A DNA stretch of 54,556 nt from Candidatus Omnitrophota bacterium (lineage in GTDB: Bacteria; Omnitrophota; Gorgyraeia; Duberdicusellales; 4484-171). The notes under the pieces were generated by a model. That model searched no databases, was not told where the DNA came from, and saw only the letters and a program-made list of their open reading frames with translations. The translations under genes and the position numbers were made by a program. The stretch lies in contig PMCS01000001.1 of the NCBI GenBank assembly GCA_003154195.1, forward strand, positions 281 to 54,836. The letters are read 5' to 3'. This document shows, in pieces, positions 47,294-54,556 of this stretch; position 1 is the first letter of the stretch; the number at the start of each line of letters is the position of its first letter.

Positions 47294-47923
47294 ATGCCGG
47301 AACAAAAGAAAAAGGCCATGCTCGCGTTTTTTGCCCATCTGCGTGTTTATATTTTCCGTGGCTTGCTGGCGATTATCCCGTTGTACCTATCGTATCTGGC
47401 AATCAGGCTTCTCTATCTGCTTATTGACAAGCGGTTCATGATATTTCTCGGCCAGTTTTGGGATATTCGCCAGATCCCCGGCCTGGGCATCCTTTTGATT
47501 TTAGTCTGCCTCTATCTGATCGGTTTGATTGTCAGCAATTTTTTAGGCCGGCAGCTATTCTATTTTATCGAAGGCGTTGCCCGGCGCACCCCCCTGATAA
47601 AAGCGGTCTATCATCTCGGCAAGCAGCTTTCCGAGACGTTGGCCGGTAACGGCGATAAACCGGCATTCCAGAAGGTTCTTTTGGTTGATTGCAATAATTC
47701 CGGTATATGGACGGTGGCATTTATGGTAGGGGAAGTTAAAGACGGCCGGGACGGGGGGGTATTGTTGAAACTTTTTGTTCCGACTGTTCCTAATCCCACC
47801 TCCGGTTTCATTTTTCTCGCCAGGCAATCCCAGACGATCGATCCCGGGTGGACGATTGAAGAAGGCGTTAAGATGATTGTTTCCGCGGCGATTATCTCGC
47901 CTAAAACGATTAATAAGGTTTGA
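47294..47923 (+). CDS. DUF502 family membrane protein
   Basis: A 209-residue protein with two N-terminal spans (about 20-42 and 61-85) and a soluble C-terminal part. Family features: RGLLAIIPLYLSYLAIR, GLGILLILVCLYLIGLI, RTPLIKAVYHLGKQL, and the PTVPNPTSGFIFL segment typical of DUF502. Function unknown; the family is widespread in Gram-negative and plant proteins. It follows the IMPase gene by 30 bases with AAAGGGAGG as ribosome site. Confidence 0.88.
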   Translation: MPEQKKKAMLAFFAHLRVYIFRGLLAIIPLYLSYLAIRLLYLLIDKRFMIFLGQFWDIRQIPGLGILLILVCLYLIGLIVSNFLGRQLFYFIEGVARRTPLIKAVYHLGKQLSETLAGNGDKPAFQKVLLVDCNNSGIWTVAFMVGEVKDGRDGGVLLKLFVPTVPNPTSGFIFLARQSQTIDPGWTIEEGVKMIVSAAIISPKTINKV

Positions 47924-47950
47924 TCCGTAGAATATTCTTTTGGTATTAAT

Positions 47951-47984
47951 ATTGCAGGGGCAATTTATGAATCGCCCCTGCAAT
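47951..47984. repeat. GCAGGGGC palindromic repeat/terminator
   Basis: ATTGCAGGGGC (47951-47961) and GCCCCTGCAAT (47974-47984), an 11-bp perfect stem followed by TTGATTTATT. Probably works as a terminator after DUF502. Confidence 0.65.
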
Positions 47985-48005
47985 TTGATTTATTAAGGTG
48001 ATGAA

Positions 48006-49979
48006 ATGGAAAATATACCATGGTTTAAGCGTTTTAAGAATATAATTATCGGCAGCGGCCGCAGCGTTCAGGATAGGAGCATTTTTCATAAACTATCGTT
48101 AATTGCTTTCTTCGCCTGGGTGGGACTAGGCGCCGATGGCCTGACGTCTTCCTGCTACGGCCCCCAGGAAGCCTTTTTTGCTTTAGGCAGCCATAGATAC
48201 TTAAGTATTTTTGTGGCTTTAGGCACGGTTTTGACAATTTTTATCATCAGCGCCAGCTACTCTCAAATCGTGGAGCTTTTCCCTCACGGCGGCGGCGGAT
48301 ACCTTGTGGCCAGCAAATTATTATCGCCTCACTTGGGGATGATTTCCGGCTGCGCCCTGTTGATTGACTATGTTCTTACGATTACCGTTTCGGTCGCCAG
48401 CGGCGCCGACGCGATCTTCAGCTTTCTCCCCGCGCCGTGGCATGCCCACAAAATCGCTTTCGCGATAATGGTTGTAATAATCCTTATTTATTTGAATATG
48501 CGGGGGGTTAAGGAATCGGTTCTTCCCCTGGTGCCGATTTTTATTATTTTTCTGATTACCCACGTTTTTATAATATTCTACGCCTTTATAAAACACGCTT
48601 CGAATTTACCTCAGGTTGCCGCTTCGGCAATGAATGATGTCCATACGACGGCATCCCAGGTCGGGGTTATGGGGTTATTATTTTTGATTTTGCGCTCTTA
48701 CAGTATGGGCGCGGGAACCTTTACGGGAATCGAAGCGGTCAGCAACGGCATCCCGGTTTTAAGAGAGCCTAAAGTGCAGACGGCAAAACGCACGATGAGC
48801 TATATGGCATTTTCTCTGGCGTTCATGGTTTTCGGGTTAATCGCCGCCTACCTGCTTTTTCAGATCAAGCCGGAAGCCGGCAAAACTTTAAACGCGATTC
48901 TTTTTGAGCAGGCTACCGCTTCCTGGAGTTGGGGTAAATGGTTTGTTTTAATCGCTCTTTTTTCCGAAGCGACCCTGCTTTTTGTCGCCGCCCAAACCGG
49001 TTTTTTGGACGGCCCCCGCGTATTGGCGAATATGGCTGCCGACCGCTGGTTCCCTACCAGATTTTCCAGTTTAAGCGATCGGCTGGTAATTCAAAAGGGT
49101 ATATTTATTATGGGCGGTATTTCGGTATTACTGATGTTTTTTACTCACGCGTCGGTGCGGTTTTTAGTGGTTCTTTACAGTATTAACGTTTTTATTACCT
49201 TCGTGCTTTCCCAGGCAGGGATGGTGCGCCACTGGTGGAATTATCGCGATAGAGTAAAGGAATGGTTTACAAAAATTTTTATCAATGGAGTAGGCCTTTT
49301 ATTATGCTCATGTATTTTAGTCATGATGGTGGTGATGAAGTTCCATGAAGGCGGTTGGATTACCTTGTTTATTACCGCGACGTTAATTTCTTTAGCCGTT
49401 CTTACCAGGCGGCATTATAACGGCATCGGGATACAATTGCGCCGGCTGAATAGTTTAGTAAAAGCGGTGGAGATACAGGAATCTTCCGTGTCTGGGCCGG
49501 CAGAACCTAAAAAGTTTGACGCGAAAGCCAAAACCGCGGTAATTCTGGTTAAGGGTTTTAATGGAATGGGTTTACATACGCTTTTTGGCGTAATCAAATT
49601 ATTCGGAGTGGTTTTTAAGAATTTTATCTTTTTGGAAGTGGGTATGGTCGACGCAGGAAATTTTAAAGGCGTGGAGGATATTGACAAACTGGAAGCGCAG
49701 GTAAAAAATGATTTAGAGCGGTATGTAAAATTTATGAACCACGAAGGTTATTACGCGGAGGGAATTTCCGCGATCGGTGTGGATACGATCGAACAGGTCA
49801 GCGAGATTGCTCCCGGCATCGTAGAGCGTTTTCCCGATGTGGTTTTTTTTGGCGGCCAGCTTGTTTTCGCCCACGATTCCTTTGTGGCGCCTTTGTTCCA
49901 TAACTATACGGTATTTGTCCTGCAGAAAAGATTATATCGGGAGGGCATTCCCTTCGTGATTCTGCCGATAAGGGTTTAA
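48006..49979 (+). CDS. APC-superfamily permease, KimA-like
   Basis: A 657-residue transporter with about twelve membrane spans (residues 30-460), followed by a cytoplasmic C-terminal domain of about 190 residues. The start GLGADGLTSSCYGPQEAF corresponds to the GLGADALSS...GPEE motif of the KimA/YdaO family, high-affinity potassium/proton symporters that are controlled by c-di-AMP in Firmicutes. TFTGIEAVSNGIPVL is also family-like. Other APC amino-acid permeases are a fallback. No ydaO-type riboswitch was recognised in its short leader. Confidence 0.72.
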   Translation: MENIPWFKRFKNIIIGSGRSVQDRSIFHKLSLIAFFAWVGLGADGLTSSCYGPQEAFFALGSHRYLSIFVALGTVLTIFIISASYSQIVELFPHGGGGYLVASKLLSPHLGMISGCALLIDYVLTITVSVASGADAIFSFLPAPWHAHKIAFAIMVVIILIYLNMRGVKESVLPLVPIFIIFLITHVFIIFYAFIKHASNLPQVAASAMNDVHTTASQVGVMGLLFLILRSYSMGAGTFTGIEAVSNGIPVLREPKVQTAKRTMSYMAFSLAFMVFGLIAAYLLFQIKPEAGKTLNAILFEQATASWSWGKWFVLIALFSEATLLFVAAQTGFLDGPRVLANMAADRWFPTRFSSLSDRLVIQKGIFIMGGISVLLMFFTHASVRFLVVLYSINVFITFVLSQAGMVRHWWNYRDRVKEWFTKIFINGVGLLLCSCILVMMVVMKFHEGGWITLFITATLISLAVLTRRHYNGIGIQLRRLNSLVKAVEIQESSVSGPAEPKKFDAKAKTAVILVKGFNGMGLHTLFGVIKLFGVVFKNFIFLEVGMVDAGNFKGVEDIDKLEAQVKNDLERYVKFMNHEGYYAEGISAIGVDTIEQVSEIAPGIVERFPDVVFFGGQLVFAHDSFVAPLFHNYTVFVLQKRLYREGIPFVILPIRV

Positions 49980-50164
49980 TGAGTAGATATTTTTTCCGCT
50001 TATACTTAAGACAATATCCTGCAGCTTTTTTATCCCGAGAACCGCTATGGGATTAAAAGATGTTTCCCGCAAAGGCGGTGAGCAGCGAAGCGGAGCCTCC
50101 CCGAAGGGGACAAAGAAACTTTTGTCTTATTTTTAATCAGAATATTTCATTAAAAGGAGTTACG

Positions 50165-50761
50165 ATGGCCGAGGTGTTACCGCAAGAAATGCAGGAGCTC
50201 AGTCAGAGTATCTCCGCGTGCCGGAAGTGCGGGTTGGCGGCTACGCGCGCCAACGCGGTTTTTGGGGTGGGGAGTTTAGATGCCGGGGTGATGTTCATCG
50301 GCGAGGCGCCCGGCGCCAACGAAGATAAGCAGGGGATTCCTTTTTGCGGCGCGGCAGGGAAAGTTCTGGATGAGTTATTGGCCGTCGCGGCGCTAAAACG
50401 TGACGATGTCTTTATCGGAAATATTTTAAAGTGCCGCCCGCCGGGAAATCGTAATCCCCAGGACGGTGAGATTGCCGCCTGTACGCCTTATCTTGACGCG
50501 CAAATTGCCTTTATCAAACCGGTAGTGATCTGTTGCCTGGGTAATTTTGCCGCCGGCTATGTGATGAATAAATTTGGTTTAGCCGGTAAAATTCAGGGAA
50601 TTACCAAGATTCACGGCTCTATTTTTATTACCGACGCCGCGTATGGAAAAATAAAGATCATGCCGATGTTTCATCCGGCGGTCGTTACCTATGACGCCAC
50701 CAAGAAGTCTCTTTTAGCCAATGACTTTGCTGTTTTAAAAAATATCCCTAAGGAAAAATGA
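50165..50761 (+). CDS. Family 4 (Fe-S) uracil-DNA glycosylase
   Basis: A 198-residue DNA-repair enzyme that removes uracil from DNA. The start at 50165 follows AAAGGAG. The four Cys ligands of the 4Fe-4S cluster are in CRKCGL near the start and in KCRPPGNRNPQ with ACTPYLDAQI. Active-site motif A is GEAPGANEDKQGIPFCGAAG, motif B is MFHPAVVTYD. These features identify family 4 glycosylases, common in bacteria and archaea. Confidence 0.92.
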   Translation: MAEVLPQEMQELSQSISACRKCGLAATRANAVFGVGSLDAGVMFIGEAPGANEDKQGIPFCGAAGKVLDELLAVAALKRDDVFIGNILKCRPPGNRNPQDGEIAACTPYLDAQIAFIKPVVICCLGNFAAGYVMNKFGLAGKIQGITKIHGSIFITDAAYGKIKIMPMFHPAVVTYDATKKSLLANDFAVLKNIPKEK

Positions 50762-50791
50762 CACCTTTTTGGATAAACTAAATGGAGGTAT

Positions 50792-52126
50792 ATGGAAAAT
50801 CATCATCATAAAACGTCGCATCCTCATCTTCCGGCGCATGGGGCGTTTACTCAATTAATGCCTGAGCTGCAGCATGCGGTTTCTGACCGGGGTTATCATA
50901 CGCCTACGCCGATTCAGGAGCAGGCTATCGGCTATTTACTTCTGGGGCGTGACCTTATCGGCTGCGCGCAAACCGGCACCGGCAAGACCGCGGCTTTTGT
51001 CCTGCCGATTTTGCAGTATTTAACGAAAAATCCTCGCTCCCGGGTATGGGGTAAAGCCCGCGTGCTGGTTTTAGCGCCTACGCGCGAGCTGGCGGCGCAG
51101 ATTGGCGAAAGCGTAAGAAACTACGGCCGGTATCTAAATATTTCCCATGCGGTTATTTTTGGCGGCGTAGGCCAGGGCCCTCAGGTGCAGGCGGTGGACC
51201 GGGGCGTGGATATTCTTGTCGCGACACCCGGACGATTGCTGGATTTAATGAATCAGCGCCATATACATTTAGATAATATTGAGATTTTTGTTTTAGATGA
51301 GGCTGACCGCATGCTTGACATGGGTTTCATCCATGATGTTCGCCGCGTTATCGCTAAGCTTCCCGGTAAACGCCAGACCCTTTTTTTCTCGGCTACGATG
51401 GAACCGGAGGTAATTAAGCTTTCGCAAACAATCGTGCATAATGCTGTTCATATCAGCGTTACTCCGGATAAGCCGGCAGTAGAGCGTATCGCCCAAAAAG
51501 TATTTTTTGTCGACAAACAATATAAAGACGCGCTTTTAGCGCATCTCTTGCAGGCTGAGCATTGGAGCCGGGTGCTGGTGTTTGTGCAGACCAAACATGG
51601 CGTAGATAAGGTAGTCAAGCGCTTGTTGACACTTAAGATAGACACTGCGGCGATTCATGGCAATAAAAGCCAGGGCGCTCGTACCAAGGCGCTGGAGAGA
51701 TTTAAAAGGGGACAGACCCGCGTCTTGGTAGCTACCGATATTGCTGCCCGGGGTATTGACGTTGAGTCGATTTCCCATGTTGTTAACTACGATTTACCCA
51801 ACACCCCTGAAACTTACGTGCATCGTATCGGGCGTACCGCGCGCGCCGGCGCCGGAGGCGATGCCGTTTCGTTTTGTTCGGCGCCGGAGCGGGATGGCCT
51901 GCGTTCGATTGAAAAGCTGTTACGCGCGGCAATACCGGTTGAGTGTAACCAGCCATATCATTCTCAAGCGGCGCAAGTTGCTACCGGCGCCGCGGCCCGG
52001 CCTTTGCCTAAGAACCGCAATAACAGCCATCGTACAAACCAGGGATATCACTCGAAGGTTTTCGGTGGGCCTAAGAATTCACCGCATTCCTGGGGAAGAA
52101 GACAAAAAAATAACCGGTATCGTTAA
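50792..52126 (+). CDS. DEAD-box RNA helicase (RhlE-like)
   Basis: A 444-residue helicase that unwinds RNA duplexes. A His-rich head (ENHHHKTSHPHLPAHG) precedes the Q motif TPTPIQEQAI. Motifs: I AQTGTGKTAA, Ia PTRELAAQ, Ib TPGRLLD, II DEADRMLD, III SAT, IV VLVFVQTKHG, V ATDIAARGID and VI HRIGRTARAG. The C-terminal tail is Asn/Arg/Gly/His-rich, as in RhlE relatives. In a genome full of hairpin leaders such a helicase is a natural partner, but that is inference. Confidence 0.92.
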   Translation: MENHHHKTSHPHLPAHGAFTQLMPELQHAVSDRGYHTPTPIQEQAIGYLLLGRDLIGCAQTGTGKTAAFVLPILQYLTKNPRSRVWGKARVLVLAPTRELAAQIGESVRNYGRYLNISHAVIFGGVGQGPQVQAVDRGVDILVATPGRLLDLMNQRHIHLDNIEIFVLDEADRMLDMGFIHDVRRVIAKLPGKRQTLFFSATMEPEVIKLSQTIVHNAVHISVTPDKPAVERIAQKVFFVDKQYKDALLAHLLQAEHWSRVLVFVQTKHGVDKVVKRLLTLKIDTAAIHGNKSQGARTKALERFKRGQTRVLVATDIAARGIDVESISHVVNYDLPNTPETYVHRIGRTARAGAGGDAVSFCSAPERDGLRSIEKLLRAAIPVECNQPYHSQAAQVATGAAARPLPKNRNNSHRTNQGYHSKVFGGPKNSPHSWGRRQKNNRYR

Positions 52127-52216
52127 AAAAAGGAAAAAGGGGACAAAAAGGGGTACTTTTTTTGGAAACCAAGGGCCAAGCCTCAAAATTAAAAATTACT
52201 TCTGGAAGATAATTAT

Positions 52217-52245
52217 TTGACACGATCGGCATAATGTATTAAACT
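52217..52245 (+). promoter_or_regulatory. Promoter placing +1 beside the PilZ start codon
   Basis: TTGACA at 52217-52222, 17-base spacer, TAAACT at 52240-52245; ATG at 52256. Predicted 5' leader of 3-4 bases at most; no ribosome site. Confidence 0.6.
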
Positions 52246-52255
52246 TATTTAACTT

Positions 52256-52603
52256 ATGGGTTTTGAAAAAAGAAAAGCTCAGCGCCTGAAGGGGTCACTT
52301 CTGGAGTATTTCACTAAAGATAGTTCGAGCGAAGCGTCATCGTTCGTTAAAGACATCAGTGAAGACGGCGTATGCTTTGTTTTGTGCGAAAATTTACCGG
52401 TCGGTACGGCGTTGAATTTTAATATCTACCTGCCGTCTGAGCCGTCTTGTTTTAAGGCCAAAGGTAAAATCCTCTGGGTGAAAGAATCTGCGTTTTTACG
52501 TACTAAACGGCGCAAGCATTATGACGCCGGTGCTAAATTTACGGAAATAGACTCTGGCGATAAACGCAAAATTTCCGAGTATGCCGGCCGGTTTGCATTG
52601 TAG
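52256..52603 (+). CDS. PilZ-domain protein
   Basis: A 115-residue protein made of one PilZ domain. The two c-di-GMP contact motifs are visible: RKAQR near residue 6-10 (RxxxR) and DISEDG at about 39-44 (D/NxSxxG). GKILWVKESAF and YDAGAKFTEI form the barrel strands. It probably relays cyclic di-GMP to motility, secretion or pilus machinery. A terminator follows. Confidence 0.88.
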   Translation: MGFEKRKAQRLKGSLLEYFTKDSSSEASSFVKDISEDGVCFVLCENLPVGTALNFNIYLPSEPSCFKAKGKILWVKESAFLRTKRRKHYDAGAKFTEIDSGDKRKISEYAGRFAL

Positions 52604-52652
52604 GTAAAAATCAAGTTGTCTTCTCTAAGGAATCTGTAGAAACTATAATTTC

Positions 52653-52687
52653 AGGAGGTAGGGTTTAGGCTCTACCTCCTAATTTTT
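52653..52687 (+). terminator. Terminator after the PilZ gene
   Basis: AGGAGGTAG (52653-52661) and CTACCTCCT (52672-52680), then AATTTTTTT. A second hairpin AACCGGAAAAATG ... CATTTTTCCGGTT (about 52690-52738) follows at once. Confidence 0.8.
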
Positions 52688-52747
52688 TTAACCGGAAAAA
52701 TGCCTGTCCGCAGAGGTAAAACACATTTTTCCGGTTAACAATAAGGT

Positions 52748-52776
52748 TTGACATACCCCCCTATCTTATATATAAT
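52748..52776 (+). promoter_or_regulatory. Consensus sigma70 promoter of lysS
   Basis: TTGACA at 52748-52753, 17-base spacer, TATAAT at 52771-52776: exact consensus. Leader about 40 bases, containing the A/T hairpin at 52791-52823. Confidence 0.8.
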
Positions 52777-52790
52777 TTATTCTTCTTGTA

Positions 52791-52823
52791 ATGTTTATTT
52801 TTTGCGCAGTAAAAAATAAACAT
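52791..52823 (+). promoter_or_regulatory. A/T hairpin in the lysS leader that includes the start codon
   Basis: ATGTTTATTTTTT (52791-52803), loop GCGCAGT, AAAAAATAAACAT (52811-52823): a 13-bp perfect stem whose 3' arm includes the first two bases of the ATG at 52822. No Shine-Dalgarno site lies upstream. A weak, heat-labile stem over a start codon is the usual design of a thermometer-like control; not shown here. Confidence 0.5.
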
Positions 52824-54261
52824 GAGAGATAAATTAGCAAAAATCACTAATGAATTCGGCTCGCCGTTCCGCGAAACCAGTTTTCCTAAAACCAATTGGG
52901 CCGGGGATATTCTGGGCGATTACCAGGAAAATAAAGAAGTGACGGCTGCCGGCCGGTTGATTGCCAAGCGCGGACATGGCAAGTCTAGCTTCGGCCATAT
53001 TGTCGATTCTACGGGCAAGATTCAGATTTACGCTCAATTGGATATGCTGGGCGAGAAGTATTATTCTTTGTTTAAACTCCTCGATATCGGCGAAATTATC
53101 GGCATTAAAGGCGTATTGTTCAAAACGCATACCGGCGAAATTACCATTGCGGTAAAAGAGTTGAAGGTGCTTTCTAAAATTTTGCTTCCTTTGCCGGAAA
53201 AGTGGCATGGGTTAAAGGATGTGGAGACGCGTTATCGCCAGCGCTATATCGATTTGATCGCCAACCCCGGAGTGCGGGAAGTCTTCGCGAAACGTTCGAA
53301 AATCATCGCCTCGATACGTAATTTTTTTAATCAAGAACGGTACATGGAAGTGGAAACGCCGATGCTTCACCATATTCCCGGCGGAGCCGCGGGCCGGCCG
53401 TTTATGACCCACCATAACGCCAATGATTGCGACGTTTACTTGCGTATCGCGCCGGAGTTATATTTAAAGCGGCTTTTGGTCGGCGGCTATGAGCGCGTAT
53501 ACGAAATCAACCGCAGTTTCCGCAACGAAGGCGTGTCAATCCGGCATTCCCCGGAGTTTACCATGCTGGAAGCCTATTGCGCTTATAATAACTTCGAATA
53601 TATGATGAAAGTCTGCGAGGATTTATTTTCCCGTTTGGCGCAGGAAATGAACGGTTCTTGTATTTTTGAGTATCAGGGCAAGCAACTGGATTTTACTCCT
53701 CCCTGGCAGAGGATTTCTTTTGCTGGCCTTTTTAAAAAAGAATTCGATATCGATTCGCAAGACAGCCAGGCCGTTGTGCTGGAAAAAGTTTCCCGTAAGC
53801 TTAACCTTCCCCGGGGTTTGTCGCGTACCCAGATCATGAATATCACCGAGGAATTGATCGAAAAGAACTTTCCCCAGGATAAACCGGCATTTATTACCGA
53901 TTATTTTACCTGGACTTCGCCGTTGGCGAAGACCAAGAAAGACGACCCCAATATCGTCGAGCGGTTCGAGCTTTTTATTGCCGGCCTTGAAGTGGCCAAC
54001 GCTTATTCCGAGCTCAACGACCCAATCGAGCAGGAAAAACGATTCCTGGCGCAGCTGGAAACGGAAGAAGAGCTTCCTAAGAAAATAGATAAAGATTTTA
54101 TTACCAGCCTGGAATACGCCATGCCCCCCGCTACGGGATTGGGCATCGGCATCGACCGGTTGGTGATGATCTTGTTGAATCAACCTTCGATACGCGACGT
54201 AATTCTTTTTCCTCTCCTTAAGCCATTGCCGGGCGAAGAAAACGCCGAAAGCGGTAAGTAG
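52822..54261 (+). CDS. lysS: Lysyl-tRNA synthetase (class II)
   Basis: A 479-residue class II enzyme charging tRNA-Lys. The N-terminal anticodon-binding OB fold (about 40-135) includes AGRLIAKRGHGKSSFGHIVD. Catalytic motif 1 lies in VETPMLHHIPGGAAGRPFMT, motif 2 in YEINRSFRNEGVSIRHSPEFTMLEAY, and motif 3 in GLGIGIDRLVMIL. LysS typically begins with a longer N-terminal helix, so the short start (MRDKLAKITNEFG) is slightly truncated. The gene is driven by a consensus promoter; its start codon lies in an A/T hairpin. Confidence 0.95.
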   Translation: MRDKLAKITNEFGSPFRETSFPKTNWAGDILGDYQENKEVTAAGRLIAKRGHGKSSFGHIVDSTGKIQIYAQLDMLGEKYYSLFKLLDIGEIIGIKGVLFKTHTGEITIAVKELKVLSKILLPLPEKWHGLKDVETRYRQRYIDLIANPGVREVFAKRSKIIASIRNFFNQERYMEVETPMLHHIPGGAAGRPFMTHHNANDCDVYLRIAPELYLKRLLVGGYERVYEINRSFRNEGVSIRHSPEFTMLEAYCAYNNFEYMMKVCEDLFSRLAQEMNGSCIFEYQGKQLDFTPPWQRISFAGLFKKEFDIDSQDSQAVVLEKVSRKLNLPRGLSRTQIMNITEELIEKNFPQDKPAFITDYFTWTSPLAKTKKDDPNIVERFELFIAGLEVANAYSELNDPIEQEKRFLAQLETEEELPKKIDKDFITSLEYAMPPATGLGIGIDRLVMILLNQPSIRDVILFPLLKPLPGEENAESGK

Positions 54262-54556
54262 AATCTGAATAAAAACCTAAAGATTTACCACCAAGGCACG
54301 AAGGCACAAAAAAATATATAACCATTGTTTCTTAGCGTTTTAGGCCTTTGTGATAAAAGTATTTGTTAACTAATCATAAAGATCAAGGCACAAAGGGAAG
54401 GCCGGAATTTTTCGGTTAATCAAAAATAATTATTCCATGATCTTCGTGTCTTGCTTTTAACGATACTAACGACTTCAACTGCAAAGACACAACGAAAACT
54501 ATAATTTTTGGTTTTTTTGTTCTTAGTGTTCTTAGTGCCTGTTATGTAGTGTGTCA
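54262..54556. repeat. CACCAAGG-family repeat at the window end
   Basis: ATTTACCACCAAGGCACGAAGGCACAAAAAAAT at the start, then AAGATCAAGGCACAAAGGG, and an inverse TTCTTAGTGTTCTTAGTGCC near the end. Several degraded units; no gene is visible before the window ends. Confidence 0.6.

Noticed and set aside
48000-48006. Possible c-di-AMP (ydaO) riboswitch before the KimA-like gene
   Set aside because: The gap to the previous gene is about 80 bases and holds only a short palindrome; too small for this riboswitch class.

Overview
This window reads as a chromosomal segment of an uncultivated Gram-negative bacterium. The evidence for two membranes is an Mla/Pqi-type lipid transport operon with an outer-membrane-type lipoprotein, an autotransporter beta-barrel, several lipoproteins with lipoboxes, and OmpA-like and peptidoglycan-binding domains. 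The AT-rich but mixed codon use, the very many palindromic intergenic repeats and the gene mix (B12-binding radical SAM protein, GT-C glycosyltransferase, rubrerythrin, pyrophosphate-type phosphofructokinase, multi-PAS hybrid kinase) remind me of Candidatus Omnitrophota. That is an impression, not a demonstrated placement. There is no rRNA, no CRISPR array, no intact insertion sequence and no phage gene block.

Layout. 1-270 is the tail of a P-type Mg2+ ATPase. 637-2179 (minus) is a lipid kinase/PAP2 phosphatase pair. 2.3-18.4 kb is an unusual envelope and stress island: entericidin-like lipoprotein, DUF1328 protein, collagen-like OmpA lipoprotein, three DUF6515-related genes, a repeat protein, the STAS-MlaE/MlaF/MlaD/PqiC operon, an autotransporter, a Spy-like protein, a low-affinity iron permease family protein, a lone receiver domain, a GlsB/YeaQ protein, a triple-BON protein, a His/Asp-rich lipoprotein and an AsmA-like protein. 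Most of these genes are monocistronic and sit behind long, highly structured leaders. 18.7-29.1 kb holds a radical SAM protein, a cupin, a thioredoxin-CcdA/TatA cluster, a cold-shock protein, a GT-C transferase, a cyclophilin and an rRNA methyltransferase. 29.4-38.7 kb holds rubrerythrin, aconitase, a hybrid histidine kinase, MarC and UppP interleaved with two peptidoglycan-binding lipoproteins. 38.9 kb is tRNA-Phe. 39.4-54.3 kb holds a propeller protein, a nucleotidyltransferase, a HigBA-type toxin-antitoxin pair, PPi-PFK, a patatin, an inositol monophosphatase, DUF502, a KimA-like permease, a family-4 uracil-DNA glycosylase, a DEAD-box helicase, a PilZ protein and LysS.

The strongest unexplained signals are non-coding. 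(1) Four copies of a sigma70-like promoter with an identical upstream box (core CCCAGGTACAATTG) occur only in the island, before the entericidin, autotransporter, iron-permease and GlsB genes, which suggests a regulon. (2) A family of nested hairpins (HU elements below) recurs at least nine times; the stem arms differ between copies while pairing is kept. Pairs of them form the leaders of three small exported-protein genes, and others flank tRNA-Phe. (3) A CTAG-bounded, about 109-bp two-hairpin repeat is present four times. (4) Several sigma70 promoters place the start codon at +1 (leaderless transcripts). (5) An A/T-stem hairpin with a GCGCAG-type loop overlaps or abuts the start codons of lysS and marC, which lack Shine-Dalgarno sequences. 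Together the island looks like a co-regulated envelope-stress regulon controlled by a promoter box and RNA structure; this is inference.
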